Shown here one piece after another: positions 1 to 7,383 of a stretch of DNA of 45,300 bases. Below the pieces are notes generated by a model, which worked only from the letters and a program-made list of their open reading frames with translations, was not told the origin of the DNA and searched no databases. Each line of letters begins with the position of its first letter. Position 1 is the first letter of the stretch. The position numbers were made by a program, and so were the translations under genes. The DNA is from Streptomyces dysideae (GTDB taxonomy: Bacteria > Actinomycetota > Actinomycetes > Streptomycetales > Streptomycetaceae). The stretch spans positions 21,025 through 66,324 of the forward strand of contig NZ_KQ949124.1 in NCBI RefSeq assembly GCF_001514305.1, written 5' to 3'.

Positions 1-1
1 G

Positions 2-151
2 GTGAAGACGTACGTCAGCCACATCTTCGACAAGCTTGGGGTGCACAGCCGCACGCAGGCGGTCACACACGCCCTGCGGCTGGGGCTCGTGCCGTCCGGA
101 GAACTCGCCCACGGCCTCGCCGCGGCGGACGAGCACCGGTGGTCGGCGTGA
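2..151 (+). CDS. LuxR/NarL-type regulator, C-terminal fragment cut by the window edge
   Basis: Open from the first base to TGA at 149-151. The start lies outside the window. The 49 visible residues read VKTYVSHIFDKLGVHSRTQA followed by VTHALRLGLV, which matches the recognition helix and last helix of the GerE/LuxR DNA-binding domain that ends NarL-type response regulators. A short tail ending HRWSA follows. It is probably the output domain of a two-component regulator; receiver and kinase are not visible. A second in-frame TGA follows at once (152-154), and the next open stretch in the same frame belongs to a different family, DUF3179. Partner and target genes cannot be inferred. Confidence 0.75.
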   Translation: MKTYVSHIFDKLGVHSRTQAVTHALRLGLVPSGELAHGLAAADEHRWSA

Positions 152-154
152 TGA

Positions 155-532
155 AGCCGCACCGACACCGGCCATCTGCGTGACTACACCAGCGACCCCT
201 ACGGCTCCTACACCCGCCGCAGCGGCTACTACGTCGAAGGCGGCCCGATCTTCCCCGTGCTCGCCCGCGACCGGTCGGGGCGGCTTGCGGACAAGGACGT
301 GGTCGTGGGCGTACGACGGGGCCCACATCGCCTCGCGATCAGCAAGGAGCGGATCGAACGCGAAGGGTCCGTCCGAGCCGAGCTCGGCGGCGCGCCGGTG
401 ACCGTCCGGTGGGACCGGAATCTCGGCACCGCCCGGTCGGCGCGCGACAGCGATCGCGACCCGGCCGAGGCCTTCGACGCGATGTGGTTCGCCTGGTACG
501 CCTTCTACCCCGACACCCGGGTCCTGCCATGA
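155..532 (+). pseudogene. DUF3179 protein, N-terminally truncated remnant
   Basis: Directly after the stop codons of the regulator, the same frame reads DTGHLRDYTSDPYGSY, then GGPIFPVLARD, LADKDVVVGV and a C-terminal FDAMWFAWYAFYPDT. These are the conserved blocks of the second half of DUF3179 proteins (extracytoplasmic, function unknown). The N-terminal half, including signal peptide and first conserved block, is absent. The only in-frame start is an internal GTG at 257, which would discard the PYGSY block. The fragment therefore looks like a deletion product joined to the regulator tail. Its stop overlaps the next gene (ATGA at 529-532), so the original translational coupling survives. Family assignment is firm; loss of function is inferred from the missing half. 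Confidence 0.7.
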
Positions 533-1311
533 GCCGGGTGGTGGCCGCCCTGTCCCGGGCGGGAGATGCGGGGGATCGGGTCGCCCACGCCGTGGCGGCC
601 ACCCCCTCCCGCCTCCGCCGGGCGCTGTCCGTACAGCGGAGGCGGTGGATCGCGTTCGGTGCGGCGGCCGCGCTGCTGTTCCTGTACCTCTTGGCCATCG
701 GCGACCTCGTCTTCTCGCCGTCGGGCCGCTGGGCTGGTATGCCGTTCGCGCAGACCGAGTGGGACCGGCTTTGGAACACGCGCGCCCCGTATCTCTTCGA
801 GCCGGTGCTGGTCCTGCGCGCCCCGTACGCGGCGCTGTTCCTGAGCCCGGTCAACGTGCTGCTCGGCGCGGTCGTGGCGCTGCTCGCGGCGGCCAACACC
901 GCCGTCGCGCTCGCCGCCCGCGACGAGGCGGCCTGCCGCACCCCACGCGCGCGGGGCCTGACCGGACTGCTCAGCGTGGTGCCGGGCTTCCTGCTCGGCT
1001 TCGCCTGCTGTGTACCGGCCTTCCTGCTGGCCCTGGGCACCGGCACCGCCGCCGCGGTCCTGCCGTTCGTGGTGCCCCTGCGCCCGGTGTTCTATCCCCT
1101 CAGCTTGATACTGCTGACCGTCTCCGTTGTGTGGGGCGCCAGGAAGCTCGACCGCCCGGCGGCGCCGAACGGGGCCGAGGAAGATGCACTGAAACATGGT
1201 CGGTTTGCTCAGATGCCCCAAGTGCCACCCACTTCGACTTCCCCTCCGCGAAGCTCGCGGCCGCAGCCGGGTGACGACGGATCGTCGAGCGTTCCGCCCA
1301 GACCGACGTAG
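529..1311 (+). CDS. Four-helix integral membrane protein coupled to the DUF3179 gene
   Basis: The chosen start is the ATG at 529, which overlaps the DUF3179 stop; a longer frame from 409 has no family support. The product is 260 residues. Hydrophobic spans lie at about 38-63 (AFGAAAALLFLYLLAIGDLV), 98-140, 157-185 (FLLGFACCVPAFLLALGTG) and 188-218. A Cys-Cys pair sits in the third span. I do not recognise a named family. Position suggests a membrane partner of the DUF3179 protein. The last 45 or so residues are Pro/Ser-rich and overlap a TVP38 remnant on the other strand (1209-1311), so the native stop may have been lost in a rearrangement. Confidence 0.6.
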   Translation: MSRVVAALSRAGDAGDRVAHAVAATPSRLRRALSVQRRRWIAFGAAAALLFLYLLAIGDLVFSPSGRWAGMPFAQTEWDRLWNTRAPYLFEPVLVLRAPYAALFLSPVNVLLGAVVALLAAANTAVALAARDEAACRTPRARGLTGLLSVVPGFLLGFACCVPAFLLALGTGTAAAVLPFVVPLRPVFYPLSLILLTVSVVWGARKLDRPAAPNGAEEDALKHGRFAQMPQVPPTSTSPPRSSRPQPGDDGSSSVPPRPT

Positions 1312-1600
1312 GCGACGGTGGCGGGGACGATCCCGATCGCCGTGGTCGTGACGTACGGCACCAGCCGGATCCCGGTGGCCCCGGCCGCACAATCGACCGG
1401 CGCGGACGGGAACAGCGGGACCAGTCTGAGGAGCAGTACAGCCATGAAGCCCCGCGCGGACGCCATCACATCCAGCCGTGCCGGCCGCCCATGGCCGACC
1501 CATCGGGCCAGGCCCGAACGACAGCACCGTGGCTGTACCGGTCACCCACCGAACAGCGCCCCGGCGAACGTGGTCGGCACAGGCTCCGGGCGCGAGTGTC
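1209..1600 (-). pseudogene. TVP38/TMEM64 family membrane protein, degraded remnant
   Basis: On the minus strand, 1209-1541 reads LARWVGHGRPARLDVMASA, then AVLLLRLVPLFPSAPVDCAA and VTTTAIGIVPATVAYVGLGG. This is the signature RLxPxxP...AAG...GxxPxTxxYxxLGG core of the SNARE-associated/DedA-like family. An in-frame TGA (1542-1544) blocks the upstream part. Just beyond it, other frames carry TFAGALFG and VTGTATVLSFG, which match the segment that should precede this core. At least one frameshift plus deleted sequence therefore separates them. No start with a ribosome-binding site is visible, so the gene is inactive. It overlaps the tail of the plus-strand membrane protein. Confidence 0.7.
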
Positions 1601-1684
1601 GTCGCGGCCAGTGGGCGAGCACGTACGACGGCGCCCGTACCCCCGAGGCTCACGCGGGTACGGGCGCCGCAGTGGATCTTCGTG

Positions 1685-2626
1685 TCACACAGTTCCGTCG
1701 TGCGCCTTGCTCGGAGCACCATCGACGGGCGGACGGTGATGGTCCGCCTTGGAGGGCTCCCGTTCCGGGGCGGTTCGGCGGCTCCACAGGGTCCGGGCCG
1801 TCCATCCGAGGGCCATGAGCACGGCGAGGGTTGTCAGGATGGGGGCCGGGCCGAGGTCGTTCAGCCACCGGGTCACGGTGCCCTGCCAGTGGGTGGCGGT
1901 GGTGATCACGGGGTCGTCCGCCGTGCCTCCGTGCAGCAGCCGGATCTCGTACCAGCCGTAGTACGCCACGTACGCCCCCGCGATCAGCAGCAGTGCTCCC
2001 GAGATGCGCGTGACATACGGCAGGACGGCGCGGATGCGGGCCACGGCGGCCTGCCGGGAGAGGGCGACGGCGAGGGTCAGCACGCCGACGACGGCGCCCA
2101 TCCCGGCGGCGTAGGCGAGGAAGACGCCGACCACGGCCGGCACGCTGCCGCCCCGGAAGGCCGTGGTGGTCAGGGCGAGGAAGGGGCCGATGGTGCAGGA
2201 CAGGGAGGCGACGGCGTACGAGATGCCGTACAGGCCCATGGACAGAGCCGAGTCGGCCGGGCGGCTGGTCGTGTGCACCTTGGGCAGCCGCACCTGCACT
2301 TCACGGCCTGTCAGCAGCCAGGTGCCCAGGGCGAGCAGGACCAGGCCGATGACGACGGTCGCCCAGGGCAGCCACCGCTCGACGGACAGGGCGAGCGGGG
2401 AGACCACGAGCGCGAAGGTCCCGAAGACCGCCGCGAAGCCGCCGGTCATGGCCGCCGTCGCGATCAAAGCCCGGGTCACCGCGCCTCGCTTGCCGGCATG
2501 TTCACCGCCCGGTTCACCACCGGAGACGAATATCGTCAGGTAGGCGGGCAGGAGCGCGAAGCCGCACGGGTTGACCGCGGCCAGCATGCCGGCGGTGAGC
2601 GCGAGGGCGTAGGGAATGCCGTTCAC
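1685..2626 (-). CDS. ccdA: CcdA/DsbD-type transmembrane thiol-disulfide reductase
   Basis: A 313-residue polytopic membrane protein. It starts at the GTG at 2626, whose TG lies in the TGA of the upstream tlpA gene, so the two are translationally coupled. The CcdA signature NPCGFALLP is at residues 19-27. The partner cysteine lies in SLSCTIGPF at about residue 144, in the equivalent position of the second three-helix repeat. CcdA proteins move reducing equivalents from cytoplasmic thioredoxin across the membrane; the expected partner is the TlpA lipoprotein just upstream. The C-terminal third has extra helices and an Arg/Pro-rich cytoplasmic tail. The arrangement matches the mycobacterial MPT53/CcdA-like pair (Rv2878c/Rv2877c). 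Role in cytochrome c maturation versus general extracytoplasmic protein reduction is undecided. Confidence 0.88.
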   Translation of the reverse strand: MNGIPYALALTAGMLAAVNPCGFALLPAYLTIFVSGGEPGGEHAGKRGAVTRALIATAAMTGGFAAVFGTFALVVSPLALSVERWLPWATVVIGLVLLALGTWLLTGREVQVRLPKVHTTSRPADSALSMGLYGISYAVASLSCTIGPFLALTTTAFRGGSVPAVVGVFLAYAAGMGAVVGVLTLAVALSRQAAVARIRAVLPYVTRISGALLLIAGAYVAYYGWYEIRLLHGGTADDPVITTATHWQGTVTRWLNDLGPAPILTTLAVLMALGWTARTLWSRRTAPEREPSKADHHRPPVDGAPSKAHDGTV

Positions 2627-3189
2627 TGCTGGGTCAGCCGCTCGAGTTCGGCGTCGAACTGGGCGCTGGTGACCGGCCCCAGACCGACCTTGACCTTTCC
2701 GTCGTCGTTGACGAACGCGACCGCGGGCTGGGCGGGCACGCCGAAGCCGGCCCACAGCGAGCCGTCGGCGTCGACCGCGTGCGGCATGCCGTCGAGCCCG
2801 GTGTCGGAGATGAACTGCTTCATGTCCGCGGTCTCGCCACGACCCGGCACCCCTACGAAGGTGACCTTGTCGCTCCACTTCTCGGCGACCTTGGCGACGG
2901 TCGGCGCCTCACCCCGGCACACGGTGCACCAGGGGGCCCAGAACCACAGCACCGCGTCCTTGCCCGCCAGCGAGGAGCCCTCGAACGCCTTGCCGTCCAC
3001 CGTCTTCGCGCTGAACCTCAGCTGCGTCGGCACCTTCGCCGCCGTGCTGCCCGCGCCCGCCTCGGAGGTCTTCGAGCCGGTGCTCCCAGTGCTCTCAGTG
3101 GTCTCTGCGGTACCACAGCCCGCCGTGAGTGCGGCGAGGACCACAGCCGTCAGGGCGGCGGCGGTCGTCCGGAAACGAAGAAGGCGCAT
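2623..3189 (-). CDS. TlpA/DsbE-type thioredoxin-fold lipoprotein
   Basis: 188 residues. A lipoprotein signal ends in LTAGC with the lipidated Cys at residue 25. A Ser/Thr/Gly-rich linker follows, then a thioredoxin fold from about residue 55. The active-site motif is WCTVC (Cys88 and Cys91) within VLWFWAPWCTVC, and a cis-proline region reads GVPAQPAVAF. This is the TlpA/ResA/MPT53 class of extracytoplasmic thiol oxidoreductases anchored on the outer face of the membrane. The ATG at 3189 follows a GGAGG ribosome-binding site. It is the first gene of a two-gene operon with ccdA, which presumably keeps it reduced. Both key cysteines are present, so the protein should be active. Confidence 0.88.
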   Translation of the reverse strand: MRLLRFRTTAAALTAVVLAALTAGCGTAETTESTGSTGSKTSEAGAGSTAAKVPTQLRFSAKTVDGKAFEGSSLAGKDAVLWFWAPWCTVCRGEAPTVAKVAEKWSDKVTFVGVPGRGETADMKQFISDTGLDGMPHAVDADGSLWAGFGVPAQPAVAFVNDDGKVKVGLGPVTSAQFDAELERLTQQ

Positions 3190-3384
3190 CGAGTTCCTCC
3201 GGGGGAAGGCGTGAAGAGCGAATGGCGAAGGTGTACGGCACGACGGAAACCCGGTATCGGGCCTGGGGCTTCCCTCATTCGGCAGGGAACGCGACGTTCC
3301 GCGGTGGCCCTGTCCGTACGCTCAACAGACAACGACGCCGTCCACGCCTCGATGTGCCTGCCCGTTGTCACTACTCTGCCGTAG

Positions 3385-3690
3385 GTGTCGGGGCAGATCA
3401 GGCGCGTGCTGCGCAGGGCACGCAGGCGCATCCGCGTCCGGCCGGCGGCGGCCGGGCTGGATGAACTGCTTGCAAGGTGGCCCGGGTCCTACAGGGGTAC
3501 CTCGACGGGGAGACGGACGAGGTCACCGCCCGCCGGGTGACAGCGCATCTGGAGGACTGCCGCCGCTGCGGACTGGAACTCGAAACCTACCGGGAGATCA
3601 AGGGTTCGCTCACTCGCCGGTCAGCACCGGACGCGGACGCGGTCGAGCGGCCGCGCGGGTTCGCCGAGGGACTGCCGCACAACGGTGGGG
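3385..3690 (+). pseudogene. zf-HC2 anti-sigma factor gene broken by a frameshift
   Basis: A GTG at 3385 opens a frame reading MSGQIRRVLRRA ... RPAAAGLDELLA. Around 3465-3471 the coding signal moves to another frame: CKVARVLQGYLDGETDE, then HLEDCRRCGLELETYREIKG. Together these make a zinc-binding anti-sigma domain (Cys...His-x3-Cys-x2-Cys) of the kind that holds ECF sigma factors. The first Cys lies at the shift point; the downstream frame has TGA at 3462-3464 before it, and its only start (GTG 3477) comes after it. Translation of neither frame gives a complete zinc finger. A TACTCT box at 3372-3377, seven bases before GTG, fits a leaderless promoter. The gene diverges from tlpA-ccdA. No sigma-factor gene is visible. 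A sequencing error is the alternative explanation. Confidence 0.68.
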
Positions 3691-4675
3691 ACGGGGAGGA
3701 GGGGGAGTGGGGCTCGGTGTGGTGTGGGCGCGGGAGGGACAAGCGTGGCGGTGAGCGGCATCGACAGGGCGGCGGCCGACACGGCTGGGACGGCCGCCGC
3801 CCTGCGTCGGCTCGTGCCCGTTCCAGAGGGGTCAAAGGGAATGTGGAGGCGCCGTCCCTGGGTTTCCAGCGTGTGGAAAGCCCCCTCACTGGGCGTCGAC
3901 GGCACCTGTCGGCGGTGAGCGGGGGTTGTCGACTGTCCAGGCGCACGGGGTGGACGGTCCGGTTCCCGAGTGAGCGTTCCCGAACGGTGACAGCGTGCAG
4001 CGCCTCGACCGGCTCCGGTTCGGGGGCCACACCGTTGGCGAAGTCGGTGACGAACCCGACCAGGGCCAGGGGCAGTTCGGCCTCCCCGGCCAGTACCGCC
4101 TCCGGGCCGGCGGTCTGGCTGACGGCACTCACTCCGGCGGCGCGCAGGGCGGCGATCTCGCTGCGGGTGTTGAACCGCGGCCCGTCCACATGCCCGTACA
4201 CGCCGTACGGCAGGACCGGTACTCCCAGTTGCCCAGCGGCGCTGATCAGCGCCTGCCGGAGGGGTTCGCTGAACGGCCGGTCGAAGATCCAGTGGCCTCG
4301 GCCCGGCTGACCCGGGGTGTCGTACCAGGTGCAGGGAGAGCCGTCGGGCAGCCGGTTGGAGGGGAAGTACAGGTCGTCGAAGACGACCAGCGAGCCGGGC
4401 GCGACCGCCGGGTCGACCGCCCCGCACACGGTGAGTGAGACCACGGCGTCGACGTCGAGCGCGCGCAGCGCGGCCAGGTTGGCCTTGTGCTCGATCTGGT
4501 TCGACAGACGGCGGTGGCCCGCGCCGTGTCGGGACAGCTGGACGATGTCCGTCCCCTTGAGCCGTCCCTCGGTGACCTGGGCCTCGCCGTGCGCCGTGGT
4601 GACGGAGCGCCCCGTCGCCCCTTCGAGATGGGGCCAGTCGTAGCTGCCTGAGCCGGTGATGACGCCGATGCGCAT
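3587..4675 (-). CDS. Methylthioadenosine/purine nucleoside phosphorylase family protein with abnormal C-terminus
   Basis: The start ATG at 4675 has a strong AGGAG site and lies 30 bp after the radical SAM gene. The first 220 or so residues are a clear PNP/MTAP-family protein: the phosphate loop in RIGVITGSGSYDW, LSRHGAGHRRLSNQIEHKAN, LTVCGAVDPAVAPG, HVDGPRFNTRSEI and GFVTDFANGVAPEP. The family phosphorolyses 5'-methylthioadenosine and often 5'-deoxyadenosine to adenine plus a sugar 1-phosphate. After about residue 225 (VEALHA) the translation turns Arg/Pro/Ser-rich, with no family resemblance, and runs through a 12-bp hairpin and across the opposite-strand anti-sigma remnant. The expected C-terminal helix of about 40 residues is missing. 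The stop at 3587 is therefore fortuitous and activity is uncertain. Context with a radical SAM enzyme suggests removal of 5'-deoxyadenosine. Confidence 0.72.
   Translation of the reverse strand: MRIGVITGSGSYDWPHLEGATGRSVTTAHGEAQVTEGRLKGTDIVQLSRHGAGHRRLSNQIEHKANLAALRALDVDAVVSLTVCGAVDPAVAPGSLVVFDDLYFPSNRLPDGSPCTWYDTPGQPGRGHWIFDRPFSEPLRQALISAAGQLGVPVLPYGVYGHVDGPRFNTRSEIAALRAAGVSAVSQTAGPEAVLAGEAELPLALVGFVTDFANGVAPEPEPVEALHAVTVRERSLGNRTVHPVRLDSRQPPLTADRCRRRPVRGLSTRWKPRDGASTFPLTPLERARADAGRRPSQPCRPPPCRCRSPPRLSLPRPHHTEPHSPSSPSPPLCGSPSANPRGRSTASASGADRRVSEPLISR
3766..3803 (-). terminator. Perfect 12-bp hairpin inside the aberrant 3' extension of the phosphorylase gene
   Basis: AGGGCGGCGGCC at 3766-3777 pairs exactly with GGCCGCCGCCCT at 3792-3803 around a 14-base loop. 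No T tract follows, which is common for streptomycete terminators. It probably ended the minus-strand operon before the stop codon of the phosphorylase gene was lost, because the present reading frame runs through it. Confidence 0.5.
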
Positions 4676-4705
4676 CCGGACTCCTCTCCTTTGCTTCCTT
4701 GCCGA

Positions 4706-6112
4706 TTACTTCCTTGCCGACGTGCGGACTTCGACGATCGGCAGCAGCTTGCGCAGCTCGGCGTTCTCCACCGGGTCGAGGACCGAGTGCTGGACGCAGG
4801 CCGGGACCAGGGTGCCGTCCTCGGGGTGGGCCATGGAGTACTGGCAGGCGGCCAGGCGCTCCTGCGTTTCGCGCACACGGGGGTCGTCGCTGGTCTCGCC
4901 GCGCTGCATCAGTTCCCAGGCCGGGGCGACGTCTTCGGCGTCCATGAACATGTGCATCACGAACGTCATTGGCCGCACGCGGAAGATGTGTCGTAGCAGG
5001 CGGCCGGTACCGACCCGGCGCACGGTACGGGCCAGCCAGCCCAGTGCGATGCCGACCGTGTGCGGGTGGCGGGCGACGACGCGCAGCACCTTGGCGGTCA
5101 GCAAGGCGGGTGGGGTGCCGGTGAAATTGACCTTGCCGAGGTGGCGGAAGAAGGCATCCCGTACGGCGATGTCGCGTGGGTCGTCGCCGTCGAGGAACGG
5201 GAACCAGCGGCGGCCGACGTAGAAGCCGTAGGCGGTGCGGTTGCAGCGCACATCGCCGTTGTGGAAGACGTTGTAATCGAGGCGGGTTCCGGCGCCGCGC
5301 TCGATCTCGGTCCACACCGTGTCCGGGGTGGCCGCACGGTACTGCTCCTTCCAGCGCCGTTCGTCGCCGACGAACGCGGCGGGCTGGAAGGAGAACATGC
5401 CGTATCCGGCGGCGTGGTTGTCGCGGATGACGTCGGCGATCTCGTCCAGGTTGCCGGGGGTGACGGTCATGTTGTGGGCAAGGAAGAACCGCACCCCGTG
5501 GGCCCGCTTGAGTTTGCGGAACATGGCCGCGAACCGCTGCCGGTAGGGGCCCAGCGCCTTCTCGGTGGGCGGGCGCTCGATGCCGCGCCGGCCGTACATG
5601 AACTTGTCGAAGTGCGCGGCGAAGGAGAGCCGGTCGAAGCGTTTCTGCCCGTTCGGGCCGAGGGCGAGCCGGGTGAGGTAGTCGTAGTCGAAGTCACCGT
5701 GGGTGAAGCTCATCGGCTCGCGGCCGTGGTCACGCATGATCTTGAGGGTGGCGGCGTGGTCGTCGGGCGGCAGCAGGCTCACCTCGCCGCCGATCAGCTG
5801 CGTGTGGGCGCGGGGACCGCGTAGCTTGCGCAGCAGTTCCATCTGGGTGGCGACCTGCTCGCGGGTGTGGGGGCCGTCGACGCGGACGGCGTTGGCGTCG
5901 TGGGAGTGGTAGCAGGGGGTGCACTTCAGGTTGCACTTGGGGAAGACGCCGTGGGTGCCCTCGCAGCCCACGCCGTGCTGTCCGATGATCTGTGCCGGGG
6001 TTTTGACCCCGTCCGGGAGTTCGGCCCAGCGGCGTTGCATCGCCTCGGTGAATTCCGGGTCGTAGGGGCGGGTGGCGCGCTCCAGGGCACGCAGTCTCGC
6101 CGCGAATCCCAT
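4706..6112 (-). CDS. Radical SAM enzyme of unassigned subfamily
   Basis: 468 residues from the ATG at 6112, which overlaps the stop of the MauE-like gene (ATGA). The frame is open further upstream but that part lies inside the neighbour. The cluster motif CNLKCTPC (Cys60-x3-Cys64-x2-Cys67) would bind the 4Fe-4S cluster that cleaves SAM. It is followed by a GGE-type SAM-contact motif in LIGGEVSLL. Later features include SFTHGDFDYDYLTRLA, FFLAHNMTVTPGN, and a Cys-containing C-terminus (ACQYSMAH, PACVQHSVLDP) that could hold an auxiliary cluster. The length and C-terminus exceed a minimal radical SAM domain. No substrate or precursor peptide is evident. Neighbours are a membrane redox protein upstream and a nucleoside phosphorylase downstream. 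The operon reads as one transcript. Confidence 0.85.
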   Translation of the reverse strand: MGFAARLRALERATRPYDPEFTEAMQRRWAELPDGVKTPAQIIGQHGVGCEGTHGVFPKCNLKCTPCYHSHDANAVRVDGPHTREQVATQMELLRKLRGPRAHTQLIGGEVSLLPPDDHAATLKIMRDHGREPMSFTHGDFDYDYLTRLALGPNGQKRFDRLSFAAHFDKFMYGRRGIERPPTEKALGPYRQRFAAMFRKLKRAHGVRFFLAHNMTVTPGNLDEIADVIRDNHAAGYGMFSFQPAAFVGDERRWKEQYRAATPDTVWTEIERGAGTRLDYNVFHNGDVRCNRTAYGFYVGRRWFPFLDGDDPRDIAVRDAFFRHLGKVNFTGTPPALLTAKVLRVVARHPHTVGIALGWLARTVRRVGTGRLLRHIFRVRPMTFVMHMFMDAEDVAPAWELMQRGETSDDPRVRETQERLAACQYSMAHPEDGTLVPACVQHSVLDPVENAELRKLLPIVEVRTSARK

Positions 6113-6597
6113 CAGTTCTGTTCCTGCTCTCTTGGTGCCGTGCGGCCGACCGGGATGGCCGACGTGGGTATGTGGGGTCCGGTGGGCGCGAGGGCGCGGC
6201 TGCTCCTGCTCCCGCGCAGCAGCAGCCAGGCGTACAGCAGCATCAGCGCGTCTTCGGCCAGCACCCACCAGCGCAACGGCTGTGTCGCGTACCGGCCGAA
6301 GCAGCCACAGTTGTCGATGGCGAGCCCGCGCGCGTACGCCTGCACGGCCAGCACCGCCCACACCGCGCTGACGGTGGTGTAGATCCATACCGGCGTACGC
6401 ACCGTGGAGCGGGGACGGGCCAGGAACCACACCCCGGCGACCGCCTCACCGGCGATCAGCGTCACGGCGAGGACGGCCGAGCCCGCGCCGGCGGTCAGCC
6501 GGTAGGCGTCGAGGATGGCGGGCATCGCGTCGAAGGACACGAGCTGGCCCACGGCCATGGCGATGAACAGCGCCCCGAGGACGAGACGGAGGATCAC
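6112..6597 (-). CDS. MauE/DoxX-like membrane redox-associated protein
   Basis: 161 residues from the GTG at 6597, which overlaps the preceding stop (GTGA). There are four hydrophobic spans (about 3-20, 38-60, 70-90 and 107-127). The conserved motif DNCGCFGRY carries Cys97 and Cys99. This CxC-FG motif is typical of MauE-like and related DoxX-superfamily proteins, which act with thioredoxin-like MauD proteins in disulfide or cofactor maturation. The C-terminal 30 residues are a polar tail. Its stop overlaps the radical SAM start, so the two are probably made in fixed ratio. The substrate is unknown. The nearby tlpA-ccdA pair is a plausible thiol partner, though it is a separate unit. Confidence 0.8.
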   Translation of the reverse strand: MILRLVLGALFIAMAVGQLVSFDAMPAILDAYRLTAGAGSAVLAVTLIAGEAVAGVWFLARPRSTVRTPVWIYTTVSAVWAVLAVQAYARGLAIDNCGCFGRYATQPLRWWVLAEDALMLLYAWLLLRGSRSSRALAPTGPHIPTSAIPVGRTAPREQEQN

Positions 6598-6791
6598 CGC
6601 CGCACCCTCCTGCGCAGGCCCATCAGGCCGCCGATGATCCCCTTGTTGCGGGCCAGCCGGTCGTAGACGTCCAGCAGGGCGGCGTGCCAGGGCCCGTCCG
6701 CGTACGTCGGATACGCGTGCACGGTCCTCGCGTCCTGCGACGGCGTCCAGCCCAGCCGGTCCCGTTCCACCACTAGGTCGTTCGTGCTCAT
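6594..6791 (-). pseudogene. 65-residue remnant resembling the C-terminus of a flavin disulfide oxidoreductase
   Basis: The ATG at 6791 opens a 65-residue frame that overlaps the MauE-like start (GTGA). Residues 23-40 (TVHAYPTYADGPWHAALL) resemble the C-terminal dimer-interface segment of mercuric-reductase-like pyridine nucleotide-disulfide oxidoreductases, where HxYPT is characteristic. The Arg-rich end also fits. The FAD- and NADPH-binding domains and the CxxxxC active site are absent, so redox activity is not possible. It may be translated and serve only to couple ribosomes to the MauE-like gene, or it may be a short protein in its own right. I infer that a full oxidoreductase once headed this operon. 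Confidence 0.55.
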
Positions 6792-7050
6792 CGAACCGCC
6801 TCACTCGTCCTTTCCGTACGCACCCGCACTCCTGTCGCACCAGCGGTACGCGGGGGGAACCCGCTCAGGTGGTGGTTCCCTTCCGTTCGGGTACGCCTAT
6901 TCGCGACGAGGGCCGTAGCGGTCTCGAACGGCGTCGGCGCGGCGTGTCCTGCGGAGACAGCGACCGGGGGAATGAACGCGGCGGCCTGGCGGGTTCCCGG
7001 CAGGCCGCACCCTGGCCCCCGGCGGACCGCCCGACGAATCATGGAGAGAG

Positions 7051-7383
7051 ATGGCACTCGACACAGCCGCACCCACCGGTGAATCCCTGGTCAAGGAGTC
7101 AGTGAAGGAGTACTACGGCAGGGTCCTCGCGTCCTCCGCGGGCCTGAAGACCTCGGCGTGCTGCACGGACGCGGCTCCGCCCCCGCACATCGCCGCCGCG
7201 CTGGGCCGGGTGCACGAGGAGGTCCTGGACCGCTTCTACGGCTGCGGTGTGTTGTCGCCTCCAACCGACGCGATCAGTGCCCCGCTCCTCGCTGTGTCAA
7301 CGGCCATCTCGTTCGGTCTCGCAGGCCGCCAGGAGGCGGCCACCGGCGATTGGAGGCGCTCGGCGTGGAGGGCGACCGCCTGA
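7051..7383 (+). pseudogene. ArsM-like SAM methyltransferase, N-terminal fragment only
   Basis: The ATG at 7051 follows GGAGAG. The first 68 or so residues (SVKEYYGRVLASSAGLKTSA, then CC at residues 37-38, HIAAALGRVHEEVLDRFYGC) match the N-terminal segment of ArsM-like methyltransferases, which carry a KTSACC block and a YGCG block before the SAM-binding fold. The expected SAM motif (LDLGxGxGxD) never appears. After YGCGVLSPP the sequence becomes unrelated and ends at 7383. A deletion removed the catalytic domain. It stands divergent from the oxidoreductase remnant/MauE/radical SAM operon, 259 bp away. It could have belonged to the same metabolic unit. Confidence 0.65.
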
